A stretch of DNA of 64,000 nt, taken from Roseburia inulinivorans DSM 16841 (GTDB taxonomy: Bacteria; Bacillota; Clostridia; Lachnospirales; Lachnospiraceae). The notes below the pieces were generated by a model. That model did not search any database. It worked only from the letters and a program-made list of their open reading frames with translations, and was not told where the DNA came from. The translations under genes were made by a program, and so were the position numbers. Below, in pieces: positions 36,955 to 47,289 of this stretch (its first letter is position 1; each line of letters starts with the position of its first letter). Where the stretch lies: contig NZ_ACFY01000052.1 of assembly GCF_000174195.1 (NCBI RefSeq), forward strand, positions 1 through 64,000, read 5' to 3'.

Positions 36955-38502
36955 CTATTTCGCAAAATCCGTTACACGTGACTCGCGAATCACATTTACT
37001 TTAATCTGTCCAGGGTATTCCAATTCAGACTCAATCTGTTTTGCAATATTGCGTGCCAATAATACCATGTCAGCATCGCTGATCTGTTCTGGAACTACCA
37101 TAATTCGAATCTCTCTACCTGCCTGAATAGCAAATGATTTTTCTACTCCCTTAAATCCGTTTGAAATATCTTCTAATTGTTTTAATCTGTTGGTATAAGT
37201 ATCAAGTGTCTCTCTTCTTGCACCAGGTCTTGCCGCACTGATCGTATCAGCAGCCTGTACGATACAAGCAATCAGGGACTCAGGTTCTACATCACCATGA
37301 TGAGCCTCAACTGCATTGATGATAATTGGTGATTCTTTGTATTTTCTACATAAATCAACACCAATCTGAATATGAGATCCTTCCATATCATGATCCACAG
37401 ATTTACCAATATCATGTAAAAGACCTGCACGTTTCGCAGTTCTTACGTCTACACCAATTTCCGCTGCCAATAATCCGGAAAGCTGTGCTACTTCAATAGA
37501 ATGCTTTAATGCATTCTGTCCGTAACTTGTCCTGAACTTCATTCTGCCGAGTAAGCGAACGAGTTCCGGATGAATTCCGTGAACACCAACTTCTAATGTT
37601 GCTGCTTCACCTTCCTCACGGATCATTGTTTCAACTTCTTTTTGTGCCTTTTCTACCATTTCTTCGATTCTAGCCGGATGAATACGTCCATCTACAATCA
37701 ATTTTTCCAAAGCAATGCGGGCAACTTCTCTTCTGATTGGATCAAATCCAGACAAAATAACTGCTTCCGGTGTATCATCAATAATTAAATCCACACCTGT
37801 CATCGTCTCTAACGTACGAATATTACGTCCCTCTCGTCCGATGATTCTACCTTTCATCTCGTCATTCGGAAGCTGTACAACAGAAATTGTTGTCTCTGCC
37901 ACATGGTCTGCTGCACATTTCTGAATGGCAGTTACCACATAATCTTTGGCCTTCTTATCAGCTTCTTCCTTTGCCTTGTTTTCCATTTCTTTGATTAATT
38001 TTGCGGTATCAAGTTTAACATCTTCTTCAACGGTTTTTAAGAGATATTCCTTTGCTTGTTCGGAGGTTAATCCAGAGATTCTTTCCAGTTCCTGTAAACG
38101 CTCTTCATTGAGCTTTGCAATCTGAGCTTTCTGCTTGTTGATTTCTTCTTCTTTTGCAGCAAAACCGGCTTCGCGTCTCTCGATGGATTCCAACTTCTTG
38201 TCTAAGTTTTCTTCCTTCTGTACGACTCTGCGTTCACTACGCTGAATCTCTGCTCTGCGCTCTTTTACTTCTTTGTCCAGATCATTTTTGACTCTGATGG
38301 ACTCTTCCTTTGCTTCGAGCATTGCTTCACGTTTTTTGGTTTCTGCTGTCTTTACCGCTTCATCGATAATCTCACGTGCTCTATCTTCCGCATTACCAAT
38401 CTTAGCATTTGCTACGTTCTTGTGGTAAGCAGTTGTGATAAAGTATGTCAGAACCGCAGTAACGATAAGTGTTATAACAACAGCGATCACTATCTGCAGC
38501 AC
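36955..38502 (-). CDS. rny: Ribonuclease Y
   Basis: 515 residues, the normal size. One N-terminal membrane helix (about 3-25, [18 protein letters not shown]), a long coiled coil (30-200), a KH RNA-binding domain ([20 protein letters not shown]) and an HD hydrolase domain ([20 protein letters not shown]). RNase Y is a membrane-bound endoribonuclease that starts mRNA decay in Firmicutes. It lies downstream of recA-recX, an order common in Clostridia. Confidence 0.97.
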   Translation of the reverse strand: MLQIVIAVVITLIVTAVLTYFITTAYHKNVANAKIGNAEDRAREIIDEAVKTAETKKREAMLEAKEESIRVKNDLDKEVKERRAEIQRSERRVVQKEENLDKKLESIERREAGFAAKEEEINKQKAQIAKLNEERLQELERISGLTSEQAKEYLLKTVEEDVKLDTAKLIKEMENKAKEEADKKAKDYVVTAIQKCAADHVAETTISVVQLPNDEMKGRIIGREGRNIRTLETMTGVDLIIDDTPEAVILSGFDPIRREVARIALEKLIVDGRIHPARIEEMVEKAQKEVETMIREEGEAATLEVGVHGIHPELVRLLGRMKFRTSYGQNALKHSIEVAQLSGLLAAEIGVDVRTAKRAGLLHDIGKSVDHDMEGSHIQIGVDLCRKYKESPIIINAVEAHHGDVEPESLIACIVQAADTISAARPGARRETLDTYTNRLKQLEDISNGFKGVEKSFAIQAGREIRIMVVPEQISDADMVLLARNIAKQIESELEYPGQIKVNVIRESRVTDFAK

Positions 38503-38726
38503 AGGAGCACCTCCTTTATGAAATTTTCATTGTACATATAACATATAATTAGATTAATTTTCTGTCATAATTAACAACAGGTTAATTTTATTCTATTTTC
38601 ATACTTATGTCAAGTCAATTACTGTTCAATATGCATAATATTGAATGACTCAAAAATAAGAATACAACATATTGTACAAATTTGTCAGATTTTCTCTGAA
38701 ACAAAATTTTTCTCTCCGGCCTGCTC

Positions 38727-39338
38727 CTACTGCCGTTCCTGCTTCATGACATGAAGGATATCACTGCTTTTGAATCCCCTGCGGAGTAAAAACTGATAAT
38801 TCTTCCGCTGTTCGCTGACATCTGCATCCTCAAAAGAATAATGCCGCTTCTGCAGTAACTCTGCAATCTTCTTCTGATCATCCGAAACATACTCTTCTTC
38901 TAATGCTGCATCAACCAGATCTCTTCCAATCCCTTTTGCCATCAGTTCCATCTTAAGTTTTTGTCTACTTTTCTTCTCCTGATGATAACGGATGTAGGTA
39001 GAAGCATAACGAAAATCGTCGATATAATGATAACTTTTTACATAGGCAATTGCGGATTCAATACAACTTTCCGGATATCCGTTCTGTTTCAGTTTGTCAT
39101 AAAGCTGACGCTCTGTCCGGTCCTGCTTTTCCAACAGATGCATTGCCCTCTTGATTGCACGCTTTCCAAGGATTTCATTCAGAATCTTATCATAGACAGC
39201 CTCTGTGACAACACAGCCCTCCTCTATCCCAAGCTTTCGAATCTCTCCTTTATAAAGAACAACTTCTGTCCCATCATCAAACCGGATTCTTGCTTTTCCC
39301 TTCTCAAGAGGTACGACCGACATGACCTGAAGACTCAT
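38727..39338 (-). CDS. recX: RecX regulatory protein
   Basis: 203 residues of three-helix repeats, e.g. AMHLLEKQDRTERQLYDKLK and YPESCIESAIAYVKSYHYID. RecX binds RecA filaments and limits strand exchange. The start lies 2 bp after the recA stop, so they are one transcript. A 224-bp AT-rich gap without a gene follows before rny. Confidence 0.92.
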   Translation of the reverse strand: MSLQVMSVVPLEKGKARIRFDDGTEVVLYKGEIRKLGIEEGCVVTEAVYDKILNEILGKRAIKRAMHLLEKQDRTERQLYDKLKQNGYPESCIESAIAYVKSYHYIDDFRYASTYIRYHQEKKSRQKLKMELMAKGIGRDLVDAALEEEYVSDDQKKIAELLQKRHYSFEDADVSEQRKNYQFLLRRGFKSSDILHVMKQERQ

Positions 39339-39340
39339 TT

Positions 39341-40393
39341 TTATTCCTCATCCTCTAATACTTCTGGCTCTCCCTCAGCATCCGTCTCTTCTGCAGTACC
39401 ATCTAACTGGAATTTTTCTCTGACTTTTGCCTCAACCTCTTCACATACGAGTGGATTCTCTCTCAGATAAGTTTTCGCATTCTCACGTCCCTGACCAATC
39501 TTATCTCCGTTATAGGCATACCATGCACCGGACTTCACAATAATGCCACAGTCTGCAGCAAGGTCTAAAATATCTCCCTCTTTGGAAATTCCCTTACCAA
39601 ACATAATGTCAAACTCAGCCTCTTTGAATGGAGGTGCCACTTTATTCTTTACGATCTTCACACGGGTACGGTTACCGACAACCTCTCCTGCCTGTTTCAG
39701 AGATTCAATTCTACGGACATCCATACGCACAGATGAGTAGAATTTCAATGCACGTCCGCCGGTTGTTGTTTCTGGATTACCGAACATCACACCAACTTTT
39801 TCACGCAGCTGGTTAATAAAAATAACAATACAGTTCGACTTGCTGATGACTGCAGTTAATTTACGGAGAGCCTGGCTCATAAGTCTTGCCTGAAGTCCCA
39901 CATGGGAATCTCCCATATCTCCATCAATCTCTGCTTTCGGAACAAGTGCTGCAACAGAGTCAACAATCACGATATCCACTGCCCCGGAGCGAACCATCGT
40001 CTCTGTGATCTCAAGCGCCTGCTCTCCACAGTCCGGCTGTGAAATATACAACTCATCAATATTCACACCGATATTCTTGGCATAAGCCGGATCAAGTGCA
40101 TGCTCCGCATCAATAAATCCTGCGATTCCGCCCCTTTTCTGTACCTCGGCAACCGCATGCAGGGCAACCGTTGTCTTACCACTGGATTCCGGACCATAGA
40201 TCTCAATAATTCTTCCCTTTGGAAGTCCTCCAAGACCAAGTGCAATATCAAGACTCAAAGATCCAGTTGGAATTGTCTCAACATTCATATGTGCTGAATT
40301 ATCACCCAGCTTCATAATAGATCCCTTACCATACTGTTTCTCAATCTGTGAAATTGCAGCATCTAACGCTTTTAATTTATCTTCTCTTGCCAT
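39341..40393 (-). CDS. recA: Recombinase RecA
   Basis: 350 residues. Walker [10 protein letters not shown], the RecA signature [14 protein letters not shown] and the acidic C-terminus (EEDAEGE-type) are present. It drives homologous recombination and SOS induction. A LexA-type palindrome sits 17 bp before the start, and the leader has the ribosome binding site GGAGG about 8 nt upstream. Confidence 0.98.
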   Translation of the reverse strand: MAREDKLKALDAAISQIEKQYGKGSIMKLGDNSAHMNVETIPTGSLSLDIALGLGGLPKGRIIEIYGPESSGKTTVALHAVAEVQKRGGIAGFIDAEHALDPAYAKNIGVNIDELYISQPDCGEQALEITETMVRSGAVDIVIVDSVAALVPKAEIDGDMGDSHVGLQARLMSQALRKLTAVISKSNCIVIFINQLREKVGVMFGNPETTTGGRALKFYSSVRMDVRRIESLKQAGEVVGNRTRVKIVKNKVAPPFKEAEFDIMFGKGISKEGDILDLAADCGIIVKSGAWYAYNGDKIGQGRENAKTYLRENPLVCEEVEAKVREKFQLDGTAEETDAEGEPEVLEDEE

Positions 40394-40409
40394 TTTCTTT
40401 CCTCCAATA

Positions 40410-40423
40410 CGAACTTATGTTCG
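40410..40423. promoter_or_regulatory. LexA (SOS) box of recA
   Basis: CGAACTTATGTTCG is close to the Gram-positive consensus CGAAC-N4-GTTCG and lies just before the recA ribosome binding site, where a bound LexA would block the transcript. Confidence 0.85.
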
Positions 40424-40669
40424 TTTTCTTGCTCTTATAGTATTATACTTTGCCCTAAATGTCAACTACGAACATGAAACAATTCTGTCCCTGTTCATCC
40501 TTTTAAGATAGTTTTCCCCCCTATTTAAACCATCACTTTCTATTTTTTGCCGGGATTTCATGCCGATCTGGCTGAAATAATTACTCTTGTAACATTTTAT
40601 TTGATAAAAAAAGATTCTGCTATCTGCAAGATTGACTGTAACTGATAGATAGAAATTTGTCAAGGTGTT

Positions 40670-40990
40670 TTACAAAACACCCTGAAGCATTTCACGGATC
40701 GCATCTTTGCCCTGCACGCCGATTGCTTTTCCCTGAAACAGACCATAATGCATCACAACCAATGTCGGGATACTCATGATCTGATAATTCAGTGCCAGAG
40801 AAGCCTCTTCGTCCACATTCACCTTACCGAATTTTACTTTTCCATCCAACTCTGCGGCAAGCTCTTCTATAACCGTAGACTGCATTTTACATGGTTCACA
40901 CCATTCTGCCCAGAAGTCAAGCACAACCGGGATCTTACATCCCAATACTTCTGCCTCAAAATTATCCTTTGTAATCGTTACAACTGCCAT
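40670..40990 (-). CDS. trxA: Thioredoxin with CEPC active site
   Basis: 106 residues with the thioredoxin fold. The active site is WCEPCK (Cys31, Cys34) in place of the usual WCGPCK, and the cis-proline loop is MSIPTLVV. It reduces protein disulfides, normally with thioredoxin reductase. The Gly-to-Glu change between the cysteines should shift the redox potential. No signal peptide. Single-gene unit. Confidence 0.9.
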   Translation of the reverse strand: MAVVTITKDNFEAEVLGCKIPVVLDFWAEWCEPCKMQSTVIEELAAELDGKVKFGKVNVDEEASLALNYQIMSIPTLVVMHYGLFQGKAIGVQGKDAIREMLQGVL

Positions 40991-41097
40991 CTTTCTCTCC
41001 TTGTTTTTAATAGTTATCGGACAATTCGAAACTCATAAAAACCTAAATTGAATTGTGAAAAATTGACAAAAGACATGAAAGACACTGGGTGAGCCAA

Positions 41098-41196
41098 AAT
41101 CGAACAAGTTCGATTGGTACTTAGAAGGCTGGTACAACGGTAAGTTGTGCCTGGCTTCTTAGTACCGCTGCGAGCGACACGTAGCGAGAGCGTGTC
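41098..41196. repeat. Cluster of three palindromes between trxA and prfC
   Basis: AATCGAAC-AA-GTTCGATT (41098-41115), then a long imperfect hairpin GGTACTTAGAAG/CTTCTTAGTACC (41116-41166), then GACACG/CGTGTC (41176-41196). No gene is visible in the 281-bp gap. It lies downstream of trxA and upstream of nothing on the plus strand. Confidence 0.55.
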
Positions 41197-41271
41197 TTGA
41201 ATGTTTTTGTTAATTTTGAACAATTTAAAGAAGATTATGAAGAGTTTCGTAGCTATCTGATAACAGTGAAT

Positions 41272-42861
41272 TTATTCGCGTCCGAACTCTGACAATACAA
41301 GTCCTTCATTTCGGTCAAGTACCATGCCGACACTCCATGAATTGACAAACAGTAATAATGGACGTCCTTTGAGATCCTGGATCTTCTTCATATCGGAAGT
41401 TCCAACGATCTTATCCATATTGATATCCTCATTTTCAATCCAACGGATATGCTCATACGGAAGGTTGTCCATACGGATCTCAACGTTATATTCATTCTCC
41501 AGACGATATTTTAAAACGTCAAACTGAAGCACACCGACAACGCCGACGATGACTTCCTCCATACCCATGTTATATTCCTGGAAAATCTGGATTGCACCTT
41601 CCTGTGCGATCTGCTGCATTCCCTTCATGAACTGCTTACGCTTCATGGTATCCACCTGACGCACTCGCGCAAAATGTTCCGGTGCAAAGGTTGGGATTCC
41701 CTCAAACTTGAAAGGTTTTGCTGTTGTCAGGGTATCACCGATGGAGAAAATACCCGGATCGAACACACCGATAATATCTCCGGCATAAGCCTCATCCACG
41801 ATGTGGCGCTCCTGCGCCATCATCTGCTGTGGCTGGGAAAGCTTGATCTTTTTATTGCCACCCTGTACGTGGGTAACTTCCATGCCCGCCTCAAATTTTC
41901 CGGAACAGATACGCATAAACGCGATACGGTCACGGTGCGCTTTGTTCATATTCGCCTGAATCTTGAACACAAACGCAGAGAAATCTTCCTGAAACGGATC
42001 GATCTCCCCGATATCTGCTTTTCTCGGAAGCGGAGAGTACGTCATTTTCAAAAAGTGCTGTAAAAATGTCTCCACACCAAAGTTTGTTAACGCGGAACCA
42101 AAAAATACAGGGGACAACTCACCTTTTGACACCAGATCCATATCAAACTCTGCACTTGCTCCGTCAAGCAGCTCGATTTCCTCTAACAGCTTTTCTTTTG
42201 CTGCCTCACCGATTTCATCTACAAGCGCCGGATCATCAATGTGAATGTGTCTCTCCGTTCCCTCTTTTGTTCCTTTTAACGTATCAGAGAACGTCATAAC
42301 CTCTTTTGTATTGCGGTCATAAACACCTTTAAATCCTTTTCCGGAACCGATCGGCCAGTTGACCGGGCAGGTTGCGATTCCAAGCTCTTTCTCGATCTCA
42401 TCCAACAGATCAAACGTGTCGTTCGCATCGCGGTCCATTTTGTTGATAAACGTAAAAATAGGGATATGGCGCATCACACAGACCTTAAACAGTTTTCTTG
42501 TCTGCGCCTCAACACCCTTTGATCCGTCGATGACCATGACGGCGGAATCTGCTGCCATCAAAGTACGGTAGGTATCCTCCGAGAAATCCTGATGTCCCGG
42601 CGTATCCAGAATATTGATACAGTAACCGCCATAATTAAACTGCAATACAGAGGAAGTGACGGAAATACCTCTCTCCTTCTCAATCTCCATCCAGTCAGAA
42701 ACAGCGTGACGGGCAGTTGCCTTTCCCTTTACAGATCCGGCAAGATTGATCGCACCTCCGTAAAGCAGGAACTTCTCTGTCAATGTCGTCTTACCTGCAT
42801 CCGGGTGGGAAATGATCGCAAAGGTACGTCTTTTTTCTATTTCTTTTCTTAAATCAGCCAA
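41272..42861 (-). CDS. prfC: Peptide chain release factor 3 (GTPase)
   Basis: 529 residues. Translation GTPase that recycles RF1/RF2. G1 motif ISHPDAGKTTLTE, switch II LDTPGHQDFSEDTYRTL and NKMDRD are present, and the RF3-specific ISVTSSVLQFNYGGYCINIL. No ATG fits the N-terminus; the TTG at 42861 (LADLRKEIEKRRTF) has GGAGG 7 nt upstream and gives the standard start. The upstream in-frame extension to 42900 is not expected to be translated. Confidence 0.95.
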   Translation of the reverse strand: MADLRKEIEKRRTFAIISHPDAGKTTLTEKFLLYGGAINLAGSVKGKATARHAVSDWMEIEKERGISVTSSVLQFNYGGYCINILDTPGHQDFSEDTYRTLMAADSAVMVIDGSKGVEAQTRKLFKVCVMRHIPIFTFINKMDRDANDTFDLLDEIEKELGIATCPVNWPIGSGKGFKGVYDRNTKEVMTFSDTLKGTKEGTERHIHIDDPALVDEIGEAAKEKLLEEIELLDGASAEFDMDLVSKGELSPVFFGSALTNFGVETFLQHFLKMTYSPLPRKADIGEIDPFQEDFSAFVFKIQANMNKAHRDRIAFMRICSGKFEAGMEVTHVQGGNKKIKLSQPQQMMAQERHIVDEAYAGDIIGVFDPGIFSIGDTLTTAKPFKFEGIPTFAPEHFARVRQVDTMKRKQFMKGMQQIAQEGAIQIFQEYNMGMEEVIVGVVGVLQFDVLKYRLENEYNVEIRMDNLPYEHIRWIENEDINMDKIVGTSDMKKIQDLKGRPLLLFVNSWSVGMVLDRNEGLVLSEFGRE

Positions 42862-43036
42862 AATATATCCTCCAAATATAAAAAGCACAGCGGTTCTCAA
42901 AAAGAACCTGTAATGTGTAAATAAAGTCCCAAGAGACCGCTGTCATGTCTCATTGTAACACCGCACAGCCTGCTTTGCAGACTGCCGCCTTATAAGGATA
43001 TAACGATAGCCGAAGAAAATCAAGGAAAATCTGATA

Positions 43037-43801
43037 TTATTCCGTGTCCACCTCGCCTACTACAATTGGCGTAATGATCACATTTTCCGCGGAAACATTT
43101 GTTTTGCGTTTCACAATATCCTCCACCTGTGCGCGCTTTGCATCCGTCACTTCTCCCATATTTAAGACAACATCACAGCTGTCCTCGGTGATACTTACCA
43201 CCACATCTGTGAATCCTTTTGCCTCCAAAAGCATTTCTGCCGCATTCTCGCGCTCCGCGATATCCGTCATCGCGATCATTTTATTGATCGCATCCTGTTT
43301 TAATTCATCGGAAATCGCATTATTGTTTACAATCTCCAGCAGAGTCTCCTTATTTTTTGAGCGGATCTGTTCACGGTTTAATTTCATTTCCGAAGCATAG
43401 TCGATATTGGCAACGGTCGTACTGGTGAGCACCGCCTCTCCCGGATTGACGACTTCCTCTGCCCCTGCTGTTCCATCTGCCACTGTCTGCCCTGTTCCTT
43501 CCGCTGCAGGTTCTCCCTCCGTGCCCGCCGCTGTCTCTGCGCTTCCATCCGTTACTGCCGCTGTCTCCGTCCCGTCCGGTTCCTCCGCCGTAAAAATCTC
43601 ATTCTGCAAAACATCTTCATCCGAAATGTCGTAATCCTCTTCCAGTTCCCCTGCACTCACCTCTGCGTTTGCCGCCTCCGCCGCTGTCTGAAGTTTTCCG
43701 TCATCCATATTGTTATTCATGTAACTGAAATACCCTGCAACAGCGATCATAAGTGCCAGTGCCGTGATCACCAGCTGATTTTTTCGAAATATTTTCTTCA
43801 T
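43037..43801 (-). CDS. spoIIIAH: Stage III sporulation protein AH
   Basis: 254 residues: one N-terminal membrane helix (about 10-27), an acidic and Ala/Gly/Glu/Thr-rich linker (about 75-120, e.g. TEGEPAAEGTGQTVADGT) and the conserved YscJ/FliF-like ring domain at the C-terminus (GFTDVVVSITEDSCDVVLNM). In sporulation it binds SpoIIQ across the intermembrane space and forms part of the channel feeding the forespore. The linker is longer than in Bacillus. Last gene of the complete spoIIIA operon. Confidence 0.93.
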   Translation of the reverse strand: MKKIFRKNQLVITALALMIAVAGYFSYMNNNMDDGKLQTAAEAANAEVSAGELEEDYDISDEDVLQNEIFTAEEPDGTETAAVTDGSAETAAGTEGEPAAEGTGQTVADGTAGAEEVVNPGEAVLTSTTVANIDYASEMKLNREQIRSKNKETLLEIVNNNAISDELKQDAINKMIAMTDIAERENAAEMLLEAKGFTDVVVSITEDSCDVVLNMGEVTDAKRAQVEDIVKRKTNVSAENVIITPIVVGEVDTE

Positions 43802-43816
43802 GTGATTCCTCCTTGT

Positions 43817-44398
43817 TTACTCCCTGGAACTACTCATCTTCACTACTTTTATTTTATGTGCCTCCACCCGGAATAATGCCATTACTGTATCGGAAATATC
43901 AGAAATTACCCTGGGATCATCCCCGCCCTCTGCCACCACCAGAACGCCCTCCACTTTGGGAAGCACTTCTTTTGTCACATAAGGCTGTTTTTCACTTCCG
44001 TTTTCCACATACACCGTTGTCTCCTCCGTCTCCTGCTCCGTCGTTGTACGGGTTCCTCCACCGGCATCACTTTCCTCGATACGGTTTCTCTGTTCTTTCT
44101 GATCTTTCTCCACGATCGTTTCACCGGAATCTGATAGCGTGATCATCACCTCTGTCTCTCCTACCCCCTCCATCTGCCCAAGCACATGCTTCAGCCTCTT
44201 TTCCATCGCAGCCGCATATACATTCTGGCTGTCCTGCGTGCTCCCGGGATCCAGAACCGCTGCAGCTGTCTCCTGCTCCGCCGTACTCTCACTATCTGAC
44301 TGCTTTGGTGATAACGGCATTGCAATGATCAGGATCAGCACACCTGTAAGTGCAATTGCGATCCAGTCACTTTTTTTGAGTTGCCGCAGTCTATTCAT
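43817..44398 (-). CDS. spoIIIAG: Stage III sporulation protein AG
   Basis: 193 residues with one N-terminal membrane helix (WIAIALTGVLILIIAMPL) and a ring-building domain whose core EVMITLSDSGETIVEKDQ is recognisable. SpoIIIAG forms a large ring in the mother cell membrane during engulfment. Overlaps spoIIIAF by 8 bp. Confidence 0.9.
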   Translation of the reverse strand: MNRLRQLKKSDWIAIALTGVLILIIAMPLSPKQSDSESTAEQETAAAVLDPGSTQDSQNVYAAAMEKRLKHVLGQMEGVGETEVMITLSDSGETIVEKDQKEQRNRIEESDAGGGTRTTTEQETEETTVYVENGSEKQPYVTKEVLPKVEGVLVVAEGGDDPRVISDISDTVMALFRVEAHKIKVVKMSSSRE

Positions 44399-44951
44399 AC
44401 AGGATATCCAACTGTTCTTCCGATAATTGATAATAACTCACCAGCTTTTCTTTTAATTTTTTATATGCGCTATCCTCAGAAGCCTGTTTTTTCTGTCCAT
44501 CCTCCAGCACAACTTTTCCGATTACAATCCCTTCCTTTACCGGATTAGTCAGCGTCATGCGGATACATTTGATCTCATAATTTTCTGTCATCTCCACTGC
44601 AATCTCCTTCACTGCAAAATTTTCATCCTGTGCCATCTGTGTAACATCAAGCGCAATGGTATCCTCGTACTTTTTCACATAGTGATCATTGTCCAGATAA
44701 GTGATTTTTTCTGCATCTGACTGTACCTCCTCCATCTTCTGTAAAAAAGACTGATATTCAATTTTTTCCAGAAAAGCGTCACTCTCTCCCATCCAGCCCA
44801 AAACCGGATAGAGCAGTCCAAAGACCAGGATCATCTGCGAAAAAAAACGGATATACTTCTGCATGCCCGCCTTCGGAACCATCTCAAGCAGTATCGTGAG
44901 CACAAGAAAAAGAATGACATAGCTTTTCAGATAACTAAAAATCCCGTTCAT
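44391..44951 (-). CDS. spoIIIAF: Stage III sporulation protein AF
   Basis: 186 residues; two N-terminal membrane helices (about 8-60) and a soluble C-terminal domain. Sequence conservation in this family is low; the assignment rests on size, the twin helices and its place between spoIIIAE and spoIIIAG. Confidence 0.9.
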   Translation of the reverse strand: MNGIFSYLKSYVILFLVLTILLEMVPKAGMQKYIRFFSQMILVFGLLYPVLGWMGESDAFLEKIEYQSFLQKMEEVQSDAEKITYLDNDHYVKKYEDTIALDVTQMAQDENFAVKEIAVEMTENYEIKCIRMTLTNPVKEGIVIGKVVLEDGQKKQASEDSAYKKLKEKLVSYYQLSEEQLDILYE

Positions 44952-44970
44952 CGGCTCCTTCCCATTATCC

Positions 44971-46122
44971 TCAATAAATAAATCCCGACGCTGCCGCCGT
45001 CAGTGCGATCGTCACAAAAAACAACAGCACACTGTATCCCAGCAGTTTTACATAGAGCATACCTCCGTTTGCCAGACCTTTTAAGCAGCCGGAGATCCGC
45101 TTATCCGACACGGGCTCAGTCACTGCCGCTGCCAGTTTGTAAAAGAATGCAAGGCACAGCGCCTTGAGCAGGGGAACAAGACTGATCAGGACAAGCACCA
45201 CAAGTCCCGCTGTCCCCACACAGCTTTTCATGACGATCCCTGCGCCAATTAGCAGCTCGGTCACGCTGCCCACCGCATTTCCAAGCCCCGGGATCACAGA
45301 AGCCGTTTTTGCAAAAATCCCATGCCCCATCCGGTCTTTTGCCGGGCCAATCAGGTTCTGTACTACATTCAGCCCCAATACGAGCACTCCTGCGATTTTT
45401 ATCCCCCAGTTGATCACCTCAGAAAACAGTTCCGTCAGATTTGAAAAGCGCTCCTCCGGCACAAAATGACCGAACATTTCCAACAGCACATAAATATGGA
45501 TCAGAGGCATCAGCAGATTTAAAAACAGCCACTCCACCAGATAGATCACAAGAAATGCGGTCTGGTAAAATCCCGCAGCACTGCTCACATTTGAGGCAAA
45601 CATCATGCTGAGACAAAACGTCGGCACCATGACTCTCATAAATTCCACACAGCTTTCCAATGACTTTGACACGACCTCCTGAAAGAGAAGAAATGTCTGC
45701 AAAAGCATGACTGCCATGACACAATACACCAGCAGAAAACATAGCTCCGAGATATACGACGCATGAAATGCACCCGCAAAGTTTTTCAGAACCGAAAAAC
45801 AGAACGCCAGCAGTACAATTTCCAAAAGCATCTTCCGGTTAGCTGCTATCTCCCCAACGAGTGATGTTTTTATCGCAGAAAACACATGTTCTCCCCACGC
45901 TGTGCTCACCCCATCCTGCATCAATTCTTCCACCAGACCGGAAAAAGAAACCTGCTCCACGCCATAGTTTTCTAAAAATGTATCCAATTTTCCATAGTCC
46001 ATCTCATCCGAAAGTTCACTCAGATAACTACCTGTCTCTTCTGCATGAACCTTCACCGGACAAAAGAGCCCTGCGAACATCAGAAACAGTATGATCTTCC
46101 ACTGCCATCTCACTTTTCTCAT
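44971..46122 (-). CDS. spoIIIAE: Stage III sporulation protein AE
   Basis: 383 residues. N-terminal signal-like helix followed by about seven membrane helices; the family block ASVIPGLGNAVGSVTELLIG is present. An integral membrane part of the SpoIIIA-SpoIIQ complex. Its start overlaps the stop of spoIIIAD by 4 bp. Confidence 0.93.
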   Translation of the reverse strand: MRKVRWQWKIILFLMFAGLFCPVKVHAEETGSYLSELSDEMDYGKLDTFLENYGVEQVSFSGLVEELMQDGVSTAWGEHVFSAIKTSLVGEIAANRKMLLEIVLLAFCFSVLKNFAGAFHASYISELCFLLVYCVMAVMLLQTFLLFQEVVSKSLESCVEFMRVMVPTFCLSMMFASNVSSAAGFYQTAFLVIYLVEWLFLNLLMPLIHIYVLLEMFGHFVPEERFSNLTELFSEVINWGIKIAGVLVLGLNVVQNLIGPAKDRMGHGIFAKTASVIPGLGNAVGSVTELLIGAGIVMKSCVGTAGLVVLVLISLVPLLKALCLAFFYKLAAAVTEPVSDKRISGCLKGLANGGMLYVKLLGYSVLLFFVTIALTAAASGFIY

Positions 46123-46502
46123 AAAAGGCTCCCTATCGTATCAATAAATGCCATCAGTACCGGGAGACTCACCACAAGGATCGACATTTTGGCAAAGTTT
46201 TCAATCTGTCCTGCGATTGCTCCATAGCCGGCATCTTTGCACACATTTACTGCAAATTCTGCCGCGTAGGTAATGCCCACCATTTTGATCACCAGACCAA
46301 TATAAGTACTGTCAATGGCGATCATCCCCTCTAACTTCTCCACAAATTCCAACACGATCTGAACCTTTGTGATAATATAAATAAAAATGCAGATACAGAC
46401 TGCCATGCTTAAAAACATGCTGTATTCCTGCTTCTCTTTACGCAGCGGAATCGCTAGAAAAACCGCTGCGACACCTAAAATCCCCACTTTTATGATATCC
46501 AT
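46119..46502 (-). CDS. spoIIIAD: Stage III sporulation protein AD
   Basis: 127 residues with four membrane helices, starting MDIIKVGILGVAAVFLAI. The ATG at 46502 is chosen because it gives the family N-terminus; the open frame extends further upstream but without a ribosome binding site. The block AAEFAVNVCKDAGYGAIAGQ is characteristic. Component of the SpoIIIA complex. Confidence 0.92.
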   Translation of the reverse strand: MDIIKVGILGVAAVFLAIPLRKEKQEYSMFLSMAVCICIFIYIITKVQIVLEFVEKLEGMIAIDSTYIGLVIKMVGITYAAEFAVNVCKDAGYGAIAGQIENFAKMSILVVSLPVLMAFIDTIGSLL

Positions 46503-46542
46503 GTCTTTTTCACTCCCTGCCAGATTGTAACTGCTATATGAT

Positions 46543-46737
46543 CTATAACATAAAAAGCGACTGCATCGTCTCAAACAGTTCATAAATATAAGGCACGATC
46601 CAGAACAGCACGATGATAAGTCCTGCCAGACTGGTCAAAAAAGCATGTTCTTCCCGTCCACTGTGTTTTAACACCTGACTCAGCACGGTCACTAAAATCC
46701 CAACCGCAGCAATTTTAAAAATCAAATTTACACTCAT
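46543..46737 (-). CDS. spoIIIAC: Stage III sporulation protein AC
   Basis: 64 residues with two membrane helices, normal for this tiny protein (SVNLIFKIAAVGILVTVLSQ). Component of the SpoIIIA complex in the outer forespore membrane; proposed to interact with the AAA-type ATPase SpoIIIAA. Confidence 0.92.
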   Translation of the reverse strand: MSVNLIFKIAAVGILVTVLSQVLKHSGREEHAFLTSLAGLIIVLFWIVPYIYELFETMQSLFML

Positions 46738-46770
46738 AAAGTTCCTGCCTTTCCACAGCTTTCGGAGCTT

Positions 46771-47289
46771 TTACAAAAACAGAAGAATGACGATCAGCCC
46801 ACACATCACACTGACGGTCTGATACACTTTCTGTTTTTCCTTTTGTTCTCCCCTCACCTGATCGATCACATAATCCAGACGTTTCAGATAATGTTCCAGG
46901 CTTTTTTCATTTTCTCCCATGCTTTTTCCGAAAAAGGCGCATCCTGCCCCTGCAAAAATTTCTTTTTCCTCCAAAGAGAGCCCCAGCCTTTTCTGCCACG
47001 CTTCAATCCGCTCCTGCCAGAGTTCCTGTCCGCATCCTCTTTCCTTCTTCTGTAATCCCTCACCCATCTCCTTGCAGATCTCATTCAGATACGGGTTTCT
47101 GCTGTGTATCGCATGTTCCAGCACTACCTCCATGGAATCCATCGTATACGCTGTTTCATTTGCAATGTCAAAGAGCAGTTTTCGTATGTCATAAAGCAGC
47201 CGCAGATGATTTTTCAGATCCATTTGGATCTGAAATCCAAAACCAACGCTTGCCAGAAGAATCAACATACTTCCCAGCACTTTTAACAT
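46771..47289 (-). CDS. spoIIIAB: Stage III sporulation protein AB
   Basis: 172 residues: N- and C-terminal membrane helices enclosing a helical cytoplasmic domain (LEHAIHSRNPYLNEICKEMG). It overlaps spoIIIAA by 7 bp. Resembles GspF-like platform proteins of secretion systems in current models. Confidence 0.92.
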   Translation of the reverse strand: MLKVLGSMLILLASVGFGFQIQMDLKNHLRLLYDIRKLLFDIANETAYTMDSMEVVLEHAIHSRNPYLNEICKEMGEGLQKKERGCGQELWQERIEAWQKRLGLSLEEKEIFAGAGCAFFGKSMGENEKSLEHYLKRLDYVIDQVRGEQKEKQKVYQTVSVMCGLIVILLFL

